9,938 nucleotides of DNA, taken from Candidatus Peribacteraceae bacterium. GTDB lineage: Bacteria > Patescibacteriota > Gracilibacteria > Peribacterales > Peribacteraceae. The stretch is taken from the NCBI GenBank assembly GCA_013140485.1, contig JABFSS010000115.1:1-9938 (forward strand). The letters are read 5' to 3'. Each line of letters begins with the position of its first letter. The first letter of the stretch is position 1. The translations under genes and the position numbers were made by a program. Shown here piece after piece: positions 1-7,262 of the stretch. A model generated the notes under the pieces. The model was not told the DNA's origin, ran no database searches, and worked only from the letters and a program-made list of their open reading frames with translations.

Positions 1-1
1 C

Positions 2-76
2 ATTTTCGTCGGCGAGGTCTTCTTCCTCGACACGATCAGGAACGAACTCCTCAGAGGACGGAAAGCAGACGAGTAA
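2..76 (+). CDS. 3' end of an upstream gene (partial)
   Basis: An open frame enters from the left edge and ends at TAA (74-76), giving 24 residues: a hydrophobic stretch (IFVGEVFFLD) and then a charged tail ending RGRKADE. It has the look of a real protein C-terminus, and the next gene on the same strand starts 40 bp later. Too little is present to name a family. The frame could be open by chance, so confidence is modest. Confidence 0.4.
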   Translation: MFVGEVFFLDTIRNELLRGRKADE

Positions 77-116
77 GTAGAGTGCCGGAGACGACGGATG
101 CTCGGGGCAGAAGACG

Positions 117-686
117 ATGTACCCCGACGACTACAAAAAGGTCGCAAAGGGGGAAACGATTGTCCACGTGTGGGAGGAAATCTTCACGGGAATAAAGAGA
201 CAGTTGGAGCAAGCATCTTTTCCGAAAGGCGGTATGACGCCAACGGGCGATGACTGCCGGAAAATGGAGCAGGAGATGAATAGAGAAATATTGCGGGCAG
301 CCGAACTGCTGGAATGCGCAATGAACGAGCAAGCGATGAACCAGTTGTCACGAGCACTGAAGGTGCTCACCGAACAGCTCGGAGTGGATAACACGGCGCC
401 GCTCAACATCATGGATCTCTGGTACTACCTCCAGGCGGAAATGTCCCGGATGGAACAAGTATCGACTCTCCTCAAGAACACGCGTGACGCCATATATTCG
501 CCCGTCTTCAGGCGCTGCAGTTCGGAGAGACCGGAACCGACCGGTTCGGCGTCTTCACGTTCTTCCTCGCTCAATAGCGCTCCGGGAGAAGTGGATGATG
601 GTAGTGGTGGAGGTGACTTTCCCGATGAATCCGTAGGATCAGACGACATGGGCGATGGCGACGGAGTGTGGGTAGAGGGTTTGTAG
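117..686 (+). CDS. hypothetical helical protein with Ser/Gly/Asp-rich tail
   Basis: I do not recognise this 189-aa protein. Residues 1 to about 130 are rich in Glu, Gln, Met, Leu and Lys and look mostly alpha-helical. From about residue 135 the sequence becomes low-complexity: first Ser/Arg/Pro, then an acidic Gly/Asp/Ser tail that is likely disordered. There is no signal peptide, membrane segment or Cys/His metal site. ATG 117 is the only ATG/GTG/TTG start after the in-frame stop at 78-80; a GGGG at 104-107 is the only weak ribosome-binding candidate. It ends 61 bp before dnaE on the same strand and could be cotranscribed with it, but nothing ties it to replication. The long open frame and protein-like composition make it a probable gene. 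Confidence 0.7.
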   Translation: MYPDDYKKVAKGETIVHVWEEIFTGIKRQLEQASFPKGGMTPTGDDCRKMEQEMNREILRAAELLECAMNEQAMNQLSRALKVLTEQLGVDNTAPLNIMDLWYYLQAEMSRMEQVSTLLKNTRDAIYSPVFRRCSSERPEPTGSASSRSSSLNSAPGEVDDGSGGGDFPDESVGSDDMGDGDGVWVEGL

Positions 687-747
687 AATAAGAATGAAAG
701 ATTACGGCCACCAGACGCTATTTTTGAGAGTGTTTTAGAGCGGAAAA

Positions 748-3700
748 ATGGCCTTCACCTGCTATTCTCTTTCTGTGAAAGCTACTGATTTTGTCCATCT
801 CCATTGCCACTCGACCTACTCTCTCCTTGAGGCTCTTCCGAGCGCGGCGGAGATTGTGGAACGCGCCGTGGAACTCGGCCAGAACGCCGTCGGATTGTGC
901 GACAAAGGATACACGTACGGGCTGATTGAATTTTTCCAGGAGGCCGAGAAGAAAAAAGTGAAGCCGCTCCTCGGAATGGAGACGTATGTCGCGGCCCGGA
1001 CGCGACATGATAAGGAGAGTGGCGTCGATACCAAACGCTATCCGCTCACGCTGCTCGCGGAGACCGAAGAGGGCTACCGTAATTTGCTCTGTCTCGCGTC
1101 GGCGGCGGCGCTCGACGGCATGTACTACAAGCCGCGCGTGGATAAGGAACTGCTGAAGGAGTTCGGGAAGGGATTGATTGCGCTCACCGGCCCCATCGGC
1201 GGCGCGATTCCCCAGGCGGCGCTCGCGGAAGACGGCGAGCGGATCAAAACGCTGACGGAAGAATACCGCTCGTATTTCGGCGAGAAGAACGTGTACTACG
1301 AATTGATGGACCTGCCGAACGTGCCGGGGCAGCGCGAGGTGAACCAGCAGCTGATTCAGTACGCAAAGACACTGCACGTGCCCACGGTCGTGACCTGCAA
1401 CAGCCACTACTGCCGCCCCGAGGACGCCGAAGCGCACGATGTGCTCCTCTGTATCCAGAAGAACGCACAGGTGAGCGACCCCGGACGATTTTCGATGCGC
1501 GACAGTGATTTCTCAATGCGCCCGTTCGAAGAGCTGGAGAAGGCGTTCTCGCACGTGCCCGAAGCGCTCGAAGCCACGCGCACCATCGCCGACCGCTGTC
1601 ATCTCTCCTTCGACTTCAACAAGTACAAGATTCCCCGATTTCCTGTCGCGGCCGGACGGACGGAATTGCAGGAACTGCGCGAGCAGTGTGAGAAGGGATT
1701 CAAAATCCGGTATCCGAAACAGACGAGCGAGCAGAAGGAACGACTGGAACACGAGCTGAAGATTATCGAAGACATGGGATTCTCCGGATACTTCTTGATC
1801 GTCGCCGACTTTATCGCCGAAGCCCGCCGCCGGGCCATCACCGTGGGGCCTGGGCGAGGATCGGCGGCGGGCTCCATCGTCAGTTACTCGCTCGGCATCA
1901 CGTCGCTTGATCCGCTCGAACATGGACTGCTGTTCGAACGATTTCTCAACCCCGAACGCATCACCATGCCGGATATCGACACCGATTTTGCGGATAACCG
2001 CCGCGACGAAATTCTGAATTACGTGCGGCAGAAGTACGGTCCCGACAAGGTCGTGCAAATTTGCACGTTCGGGACACTCGCCGCCCGCGCGGCGGTCAAA
2101 GACGTTGGCCGCGCGTACGGCATGCCGTTTTTGGAAATGAACACGCTCGTCAAACTCATCTCCGACCGCCCCGGGACGAAGTTGAAGGAAGCGCTCGAAA
2201 CGGACGAAATGAAAGCGGTCTATGAGAGCAACGAGACGTACCGCAAAATCATCACCGCGGCGCTCAAGCTCGAAGGCAAGGCGCGGCATGTGTCCGTCCA
2301 CGCGTGCGGCGTCGTGATTTCCGACAAAGCCGCGGTCGAATACACCGCGCTGCAACGCGCACCGAAAGACGAGGAGATCATCATCACGCAGACGTCGGCC
2401 AAGCCGCTCGAGGCTCTGGGGCTCTTGAAGATGGACTTCCTCGGGCTCACGAACCTAACCGTGATCCAGACGACGCTCGAAATCATCGAGCGTTTGCACG
2501 GGAAGAAGATCGAAATCGCCAAGATTCCTTTGGATGACGACGACACGTACGCGCTGCTGCGGCGCGGTGAGACTACGGGCGTCTTCCAGTTTGAATCGGC
2601 AGGCATGCGGCGGTACTTGAAGCAGCTCAAACCGACGCGGTTTGAGGACATCACCGCGATGGCGGCGCTCTACCGGCCCGGACCGATGGACTGGATCCCA
2701 AGTTTTATCAAGCGTAAGCACGGCCAGGAAGAAGTGACGTACATTCACCCGGACCTGGAACACATCTTCAAAGAAACCTACGGCATCGGCGTCTACCAGG
2801 AACAAATTCTCCAGCTCGCGCGCACGTTCGCCGGGTATTCGCTGGGCGAAGCCGATATTCTGCGCCGCGCGATCGGCAAGAAGATCCGCAAAGAACTGAT
2901 GGCACAACGGGAAAAATTCCTCGCCGGCGCGCAGAAGAAAGGCAACGGCAAAATCGCAGAGAAAGTCTTCGACGACATCATCATGCCGTTCGCCGGATAC
3001 GGCTTCCCCAAGGCGCACGCCGCCGGCTACGCGCTGATTGCGTACCAAACCGCGTACCTCAAGTCGCACTACCCGACCGAATTCATGGCAGCCCTCCTCT
3101 CCGCGGACAGCGACGTGACTGAACGGGTGATGATCGAAATCGAAGAATGCCGCGCCATGGGCATCCAGGTTCTGCCGCCGGACATCAATGAATCATTGCG
3201 TCATTTCACGGCAATCCCGGCCTTCGCTCCTGCGGGAGCTACGGCCGGCAGGCCCGCCAAAACATCTTCTGGCTCGATCAGATTCGGATTGAGCGCCGTC
3301 AAAGGCATCGGCGATAGCACCGTCCTCCAGATCATCCAGGTGAGAGAACAGGCTGGTCCGTTCGCGTCACTGGAAGATTTTGCGCGACGAATTCCCAACA
3401 AAGCGCTCAACAAGAAGACGCTCGAAGCGTTGAGTAAAAGCGGCGCTATGGATTCGCTCGGCGAGCGACGGGCGATCATCGACAATTACGAGAGCATCGT
3501 TGAATTCTCCAAAGCAGCAGGCGATACCGGCGGCGGGCAGGGCGACTTGTTCGGGAGTATGGGTGGGGGAATCGCGGACGCGCGTATTGAATTTCCGCAG
3601 ACGACGCCGGCCACGCCGTCGGAAAAACTCAAGTGGGAGAAGGAAACGCTCGGCATGTACGTGAGCAGCCATCCGCTCGCGGGACTCAAGAAGTACATCG

Positions 3701-4530
3701 GCAAGAAGGCGCAGTTGATTGCACATCTCACCGCGAAAGAGGTTGGCAAGCGCGTCACCATCGCCGGCATTGAGGAGAACTTGAAGAAGCTCACGACGAA
3801 GAAAGGCGAAACGATGGCCATCTTGACGCTCGAAGACCCCACGGGCCGCATGGAAGTGACACTCTTCCCCCGCACGTTCACCGAAGTCGCTTCCGTCCTC
3901 GGCCAGGCCGATACCGTTCTCGTGATCGGCGGAACGCTCGACCTGCGCGCCGGACAGCTGCAGATTCGAGGCGAGGCGGTGAAGCGCGCATCCCTCTCCA
4001 CGATGATCACGAACGCCCGCAAAGAAGGATTTTTCGACGAAGAAGAAGCGAAATCCGGCATCCAGCGCGTCGCTCGCGAAGTGGCCGAAGAGCACATCGA
4101 TCTCGTCGACGAAGAGGGGAACGTGATCGCGGGGGAAACGGTGAAGTTGGGAACCGAGATGGGAACCGAGAACGGAATCACGGATGATTTTTTAGGACCG
4201 CTGGGCAGATGGATAGTCTCCGGAATGAAGGTTGATGAGGTTCTTGATTCACTGAAGATGGTCGGAGATTCGAAAGTACTCGAGCCAACAAAAACAGCTC
4301 CCCCCACCATCTCTGACCAAATCTCCATCCACACCATTCAATTACCCCCACGCGCGCCCCGCCAACTCCTCCTCGACCTCAAACGCACATTCGAGACGTT
4401 CCCCGGCAAAGAACGCGTCCAGCTCAAAATCGGCGAGCAACTCGTCCCCGTGCCCATGACCATCACGATGTCGACAATTCTGGAGAAGAAAATTGAAGAG
4501 GTGATGAGTAAATATACCGCGCAGGTCTGA
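748..4530 (+). CDS. dnaE: DNA polymerase III subunit alpha
   Basis: Replicative DNA polymerase of the DnaE type, 1260 aa against about 1160 in E. coli. Domains in order: PHP domain (about 15-290, HLHCH at 17-21), polymerase palm with GPGRGSAAGS and PDIDTDF, fingers and helix-hairpin-helix, clamp-binding motif QGDLF (931-935), OB-fold (about 1000-1085, beginning near VTIAGI) and a C-terminal domain (about 1192-1260). The catalytic aspartates are D411, D413 and D563 (E. coli D401, D403, D555). The PHP metal site is degenerate, so intrinsic PHP proofreading is probably absent. Extra length comes from a palindromic insert near residues 824-843 and a linker of about 95 residues before the C-terminal domain. 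ATG 748 is chosen because weak purines (GAGCGG) precede it; GTG 775 is an alternative. The stop overlaps the next start (TGATG), implying translational coupling. Confidence 0.97.
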   Translation: MAFTCYSLSVKATDFVHLHCHSTYSLLEALPSAAEIVERAVELGQNAVGLCDKGYTYGLIEFFQEAEKKKVKPLLGMETYVAARTRHDKESGVDTKRYPLTLLAETEEGYRNLLCLASAAALDGMYYKPRVDKELLKEFGKGLIALTGPIGGAIPQAALAEDGERIKTLTEEYRSYFGEKNVYYELMDLPNVPGQREVNQQLIQYAKTLHVPTVVTCNSHYCRPEDAEAHDVLLCIQKNAQVSDPGRFSMRDSDFSMRPFEELEKAFSHVPEALEATRTIADRCHLSFDFNKYKIPRFPVAAGRTELQELREQCEKGFKIRYPKQTSEQKERLEHELKIIEDMGFSGYFLIVADFIAEARRRAITVGPGRGSAAGSIVSYSLGITSLDPLEHGLLFERFLNPERITMPDIDTDFADNRRDEILNYVRQKYGPDKVVQICTFGTLAARAAVKDVGRAYGMPFLEMNTLVKLISDRPGTKLKEALETDEMKAVYESNETYRKIITAALKLEGKARHVSVHACGVVISDKAAVEYTALQRAPKDEEIIITQTSAKPLEALGLLKMDFLGLTNLTVIQTTLEIIERLHGKKIEIAKIPLDDDDTYALLRRGETTGVFQFESAGMRRYLKQLKPTRFEDITAMAALYRPGPMDWIPSFIKRKHGQEEVTYIHPDLEHIFKETYGIGVYQEQILQLARTFAGYSLGEADILRRAIGKKIRKELMAQREKFLAGAQKKGNGKIAEKVFDDIIMPFAGYGFPKAHAAGYALIAYQTAYLKSHYPTEFMAALLSADSDVTERVMIEIEECRAMGIQVLPPDINESLRHFTAIPAFAPAGATAGRPAKTSSGSIRFGLSAVKGIGDSTVLQIIQVREQAGPFASLEDFARRIPNKALNKKTLEALSKSGAMDSLGERRAIIDNYESIVEFSKAAGDTGGGQGDLFGSMGGGIADARIEFPQTTPATPSEKLKWEKETLGMYVSSHPLAGLKKYIGKKAQLIAHLTAKEVGKRVTIAGIEENLKKLTTKKGETMAILTLEDPTGRMEVTLFPRTFTEVASVLGQADTVLVIGGTLDLRAGQLQIRGEAVKRASLSTMITNARKEGFFDEEEAKSGIQRVAREVAEEHIDLVDEEGNVIAGETVKLGTEMGTENGITDDFLGPLGRWIVSGMKVDEVLDSLKMVGDSKVLEPTKTAPPTISDQISIHTIQLPPRAPRQLLLDLKRTFETFPGKERVQLKIGEQLVPVPMTITMSTILEKKIEEVMSKYTAQV
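3217..3248 (+). repeat. GC-rich palindromic element inserted in frame in dnaE
   Basis: An interrupted palindrome. Outer arms CCGGCC (3217-3222) and GGCCGG (3243-3248) pair perfectly. Inner arms GCTCC (3226-3230) and GGAGC (3235-3239) pair around a TGCG loop, with a 3-nt internal mismatch (TTC against TAC). It encodes a Pro/Ala/Gly-rich stretch (about residues 824-837) where DnaE proteins normally go straight from the HF motif to the conserved (I/V)-(R/Y)-(F/Y)-G segment. By eye the spacing is about 16 residues longer than in E. coli, so the inserted DNA probably extends to about 3264. Confidence 0.7.
4148..4171 (+). repeat. 12-bp perfect tandem duplication in dnaE
   Basis: The unit TGGGAACCGAGA occurs twice back to back (4148-4159 and 4160-4171) and gives the repeated residues GTEM-GTEN (1135-1142). 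It lies in the non-conserved linker between the OB-fold and the C-terminal domain. The unit is a multiple of three, so the frame is kept. Confidence 0.85.
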
Positions 4531-5162
4531 TGAATATTCTTCCAGCAGCCGACGGCATCGAGCTGGCGCTGAAGATTCTTCACGACGGTGGAGTTATCGC
4601 CCACGCGACAGAGACGTGTTACGGCTTCGCATGTGACTTGAAGAATCCGGACGCCGTAAAGAAACTCTTCGCGATCAAGCATCGCCCGCTCTACCAACCA
4701 GTAAGTGCACTCTTTTCTTCCCTTGATGAAGCCAAAAAATACGTAGTATGGAACGACGAGGCGCAGAAACTTGCAGACGAATATCTGCCGGGGCCGTTGA
4801 CGATAATTCTGCCACTCCTGTCGAAAACACCGACTATTCTCTTTGCCATTCCTCCAGAGCAACCAATTAACCAATTAACCAATAAACAAAGCATGGGCAT
4901 CAGAATTTCTTCCTTCTCTCTAGCGGCACAACTTGTGCGGGAATTCGGCTCGCCGTTGAGTACCACGTCAGCGAACCTCCACGGCCAGCCGAATCCGTAC
5001 TCCGCAGAAGATATCGTAGAACAATTCAAGGACCAGAAATTTCAACCCGATCTGATTCTGGATTCCGGGAAATTGCCACCGACTCCGCCGTCGACAGTCA
5101 TTGATTTCACATCTGCAAAAGATGCAAAAACTCTGCGGAAAGGGGATATTCCCATTGCCTGA
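4530..5162 (+). CDS. tsaC: L-threonylcarbamoyladenylate synthase (TsaC/Sua5/YrdC family)
   Basis: Makes threonylcarbamoyl-AMP from threonine, bicarbonate and ATP, the first step of t6A37 modification of ANN-decoding tRNAs in the cytoplasm. The 210-aa protein is a single YrdC domain without the C-terminal Sua5 domain, so TsaC-like. Visible family motifs are HATETCYGFACD (25-36), the KxR motif K50-H-R52 in a KHRPLYQP stretch, PGPLTIILP, GIRIS (123-127) and STTSAN (144-149). The segment between the TP motif and GIR is about 10 residues longer than in E. coli TsaC because of an 8-bp repeat array (4861-4884). ATG 4530 shares its A with the dnaE stop, so translation is probably coupled; no strong Shine-Dalgarno is seen. 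nrdR follows 20 bp downstream. Confidence 0.93.
   Translation: MNILPAADGIELALKILHDGGVIAHATETCYGFACDLKNPDAVKKLFAIKHRPLYQPVSALFSSLDEAKKYVVWNDEAQKLADEYLPGPLTIILPLLSKTPTILFAIPPEQPINQLTNKQSMGIRISSFSLAAQLVREFGSPLSTTSANLHGQPNPYSAEDIVEQFKDQKFQPDLILDSGKLPPTPPSTVIDFTSAKDAKTLRKGDIPIA
4861..4884 (+). repeat. 8-bp AT-rich tandem repeat inside tsaC
   Basis: Three consecutive 8-bp units: AACCAATT (4861-4868), AACCAATT (4869-4876) and AACCAATA (4877-4884). They encode part of the loop at residues 111-119 (QPINQLTNK). The array totals 24 nt, which keeps the frame, but gain or loss of one unit would shift it. The AT-rich tract contrasts with the surrounding coding sequence and sits where family members have a shorter loop. 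Confidence 0.85.
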
Positions 5163-5182
5163 TTTTCCGCTACCATTAGGGC

Positions 5183-5629
5183 ATGTTCTGCCCTCGATGC
5201 AAATTTGAGGATACGTCGGTGATCGATTCTCGACTTTCTGAAGAAGGCCGTGCCGTGCGCCGCCGCCGCGAGTGCCCCAAGTGCCAGCACCGGTTCACAA
5301 CGTTCGAGCGGCAGGAGCTGAGTTCGCTGATTGTCGTGAAGCGCGATGGAACCAGCGAGCCGTATTCGCGAACGAAACTTGAGCGCGGCATTTGGCTCTC
5401 GTGCACCAAGCGGCCGATCAAGCAGGATCAGATTGATAAACTCTTGAACAAGCTTGAAGAGAAATGGGCAGCGAATAAGAAGGAAGTGGCATCCACGACC
5501 ATCGGCACGGATGTGATGAAAGAATTAAAGAAGCTCGACCAAGTCGCCTATATCCGTTTTGCGAGTGTGCATCGGGAATTCAAAGATGTGGAGGAGTTTA
5601 AGGAGGAGTTGGGGCGTTTGTTTAAATGA
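5183..5629 (+). CDS. nrdR: transcriptional repressor NrdR
   Basis: A nucleotide-sensing repressor of ribonucleotide reductase genes, found in bacteria. The 148-aa length is typical. The N-terminal zinc ribbon has C3-P-R-C6 and C31-P-K-C34, separated by the conserved DSRLSEEG and the basic RRRRE segment, followed by RFTTFER. An ATP-cone domain spans about residues 49-139 (VVKRDGTSEPYSRTKLERGI near its start), where dATP/ATP binding controls DNA affinity. ATG 5183 follows only a weak TAGGG. Its place behind dnaE and tsaC suggests a unit combining replication with dNTP control. No NrdR-box-like palindrome was seen in the window, so its targets lie elsewhere. Its TGA stop directly abuts the stop of the convergent gene. 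Confidence 0.96.
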   Translation: MFCPRCKFEDTSVIDSRLSEEGRAVRRRRECPKCQHRFTTFERQELSSLIVVKRDGTSEPYSRTKLERGIWLSCTKRPIKQDQIDKLLNKLEEKWAANKKEVASTTIGTDVMKELKKLDQVAYIRFASVHREFKDVEEFKEELGRLFK

Positions 5630-6415
5630 TCACTTCTTTTTTTTCGCTGCTTTCGTGTCATCATCACCTACGGGAACGGATGCGAGATCCAGTCTCAGCA
5701 GAGCATCACGGATAATATCGATGGCTTCTTGAGGATTTGTTAATGGAGTAAATACTCTCGCGTTGGCGGGCTCCTTTTCATGAACGGCAGAACCAGCTCT
5801 TTCTCCTTTTTGTGCTCTTTTTTGGATGGCTTTCGCCGCCAGTTCTACTGAGTCTTCAGATGCTTCTTCTTCGGTGAACTCATCAACTGTGATATCTACT
5901 CCCTTTACTGCTCTCCCTTCCTTTACTGCTAGTAGATGGGCAAATTTCGCGTCCAGTTTCTTTTGATTTTTGCGCCATTTTTCCAGTGATTTTTTCGCTT
6001 TTTCAGTATCCGCATCCATTTTTTCACTGGCTCTTTTCGCAGAATCAGCGGGATCCTTAAATATTTTTTCTTCGGTAGCCCTTTTTATATCACGCGCAAA
6101 CTTCGTATCTTCCTGAAGCACTCTCATGCACAGACGCCCGTAGAGCAGCTCGATCTGCTCCAGCTTTTTGCCGAATGAATTTCGCTGCCGAACAATGGCC
6201 TTATCCAGTTTGTCGATAACTACCTGCAGAAACTGTATCTCAGATGCTTTACTGCCCAACAGATGGGACTGCATTAGTTCTGCTCGGGCAGTATCCAGGT
6301 CATCCTGAATCATCTGTGTATATTCCTGCCTGCTCTCATGATCTATACGGGCCCACAGAGCTGCTTTGAGTGATTTCGGAGTGGGCAGGTCGGGTACTAT
6401 TTCTTTATTGGACAT
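5630..6415 (-). CDS. hypothetical Lys/Glu-rich coiled-coil protein
   Basis: A 261-aa protein I do not recognise. It is highly charged and predicted helical over residues about 20-170, with heptad-like stretches (ASEIQFLQVVIDKLDKAI; EKMDADTEKAKKSLEKWRK). A Glu-rich segment and a second Lys/Ala/Glu segment follow, and it ends with a short helix (PQEAIDIIRDALLRLDLA) and a lysine tail encoded by an A-rich tract beside the stop. It has no signal peptide, membrane segment or Cys cluster. The ATG (6413-6415) has only AT-rich sequence upstream, no Shine-Dalgarno. The gene lies 41 bp behind the other minus-strand gene and is probably cotranscribed with it. GC is visibly lower than in dnaE; one 60-nt row (5941-6000) has 22 G/C. 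A structural or scaffold role is only a guess. Confidence 0.8.
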   Translation of the reverse strand: MSNKEIVPDLPTPKSLKAALWARIDHESRQEYTQMIQDDLDTARAELMQSHLLGSKASEIQFLQVVIDKLDKAIVRQRNSFGKKLEQIELLYGRLCMRVLQEDTKFARDIKRATEEKIFKDPADSAKRASEKMDADTEKAKKSLEKWRKNQKKLDAKFAHLLAVKEGRAVKGVDITVDEFTEEEASEDSVELAAKAIQKRAQKGERAGSAVHEKEPANARVFTPLTNPQEAIDIIRDALLRLDLASVPVGDDDTKAAKKKK

Positions 6416-6456
6416 ATAATTATTAGATGAGGGTGCGGATCCGGGAGAGCGTTCTT

Positions 6457-7176
6457 CTATTGCAATAAGAGACTGACGTCGAATGCGACGCCCTTTTTTG
6501 AGGCGTTCGGAATCCCCGCAAGAGTTTTCTGTCGCGTCCCTGCCGCAATCTCTTTGGCCATCGCACGAATGTCTGCGGCAAGTTCCTGGGCAATGGCGAC
6601 AATTGCGGGACCGTTTTCCCTCTGCACGCCGGCAGATTCTTCGTCGCTGATTGTCCCGTTTACGACCCGATCATCCGTTTCGTTCAAACGCCGAACGGTG
6701 GCTCGCACAATTTCTTTTTGTCTCGTATAGGGCCCCTTCCCCATCGCTTCTAAAAAAAAGAACGCATACTCGCACCGTGCTGCCGCATTATCCTCGGTGC
6801 CGGTTCCAACAATTGAGGTGCCGTCTCCTTTTCTGTATTCATTCATAGAACGCAACCCCTGATGTCCGCAGTCGCCATTGTCGTTGTGGTAGAGACATTC
6901 TCTTGCCGGATAGTTGAGACCCGTACCGACGTCTTTATCATGGGCGTACCGGCAAATGATGTTCTTAATTGCATCAAGTTTCTGCAAAAAGTCGCCCACC
7001 GTCATATCGAGCGTAAAATGTTTGTATGCGATCCGGGACTGCTCCACGGTACACCGGCCATAATCGGCAATGATGTTCTTCAGAGGCTGACCCAAGACAG
7101 CCCGCATTGCCGGAGACACATCGGGAGATTCCGCAGGTTGGTCAGAAGAGATGAGAGGAATTTCTATTCGCTGCAC
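6457..7176 (-). CDS. hypothetical protein with Cys/His cluster, possibly leaderless
   Basis: I do not recognise this protein. From the GTG at 7176 it has 239 residues. An N-terminal helical part is followed by a Cys/His-rich segment, C75-x3-H79, C94-x2-H97 and C103-x-H105, which could bind a metal, although the spacing matches no zinc-finger class I know. The C-terminal half is helical (about 180-215, with an Ala/Glu-rich stretch). The open frame extends to a TTG at 7203, but that TTG lies inside the promoter spacer. GTG 7176 falls at the expected transcription start, and ATG 7107 is a third choice. It is the first gene of a two-gene minus-strand unit, divergent from aspS. Confidence 0.75.
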   Translation of the reverse strand: MQRIEIPLISSDQPAESPDVSPAMRAVLGQPLKNIIADYGRCTVEQSRIAYKHFTLDMTVGDFLQKLDAIKNIICRYAHDKDVGTGLNYPARECLYHNDNGDCGHQGLRSMNEYRKGDGTSIVGTGTEDNAAARCEYAFFFLEAMGKGPYTRQKEIVRATVRRLNETDDRVVNGTISDEESAGVQRENGPAIVAIAQELAADIRAMAKEIAAGTRQKTLAGIPNASKKGVAFDVSLLLQ

Positions 7177-7182
7177 AAAATT

Positions 7183-7211
7183 ATTATACACTAATTTTAA
7201 CAAATTCGCAA
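7183..7211 (-). promoter_or_regulatory. sigma70-type promoter of the minus-strand unit
   Basis: Read on the minus strand: -35 TTGCGA (7211-7206), a 17-bp spacer, and a perfect -10 TATAAT (7188-7183). The predicted start, about 7 nt past the -10, falls on the G of the in-frame GTG at 7176. Spacer length and -10 match are both ideal, so this is the best promoter in the window. Confidence 0.7.
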
Positions 7212-7236
7212 TATTGCCGCCGCCTTTCTGTATAGT
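7208..7236 (+). promoter_or_regulatory. putative aspS promoter
   Basis: A -10-like TATAGT (7231-7236) lies 26 bp before the aspS ATG and would give a 5' leader of about 20 nt without a Shine-Dalgarno. The -35 at 17-bp spacing (GCAATA, 7208-7213) is poor. That site coincides with the -35 of the divergent promoter, so the two may compete or share a regulator. Confidence 0.4.
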
Positions 7237-7262
7237 AGGCGAAATTCTTTATATCTCCATCC

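Noticed and set aside
718..1437. 239-aa minus-strand frame opposite dnaE
   Set aside because: It lies opposite the unambiguous PHP domain of dnaE, and its His/Arg/Val-rich composition is typical of an antisense reading.
2052..2067. Perfect 16-bp palindrome CGTGCAAATTTGCACG inside dnaE
   Set aside because: It encodes the conserved V-Q-I-C-T-F segment of the polymerase, so the palindrome is explained by coding constraint and no gene starts nearby.
5633..5645. T-rich tract after nrdR as an intrinsic terminator
   Set aside because: No stem precedes it, and it encodes the lysine tail of the convergent gene.
6862..7194. 110-aa plus-strand frame opposite the Cys/His protein
   Set aside because: The minus-strand frame is longer, has an ideal promoter at its 5' end and a downstream partner gene; this frame has none of these.
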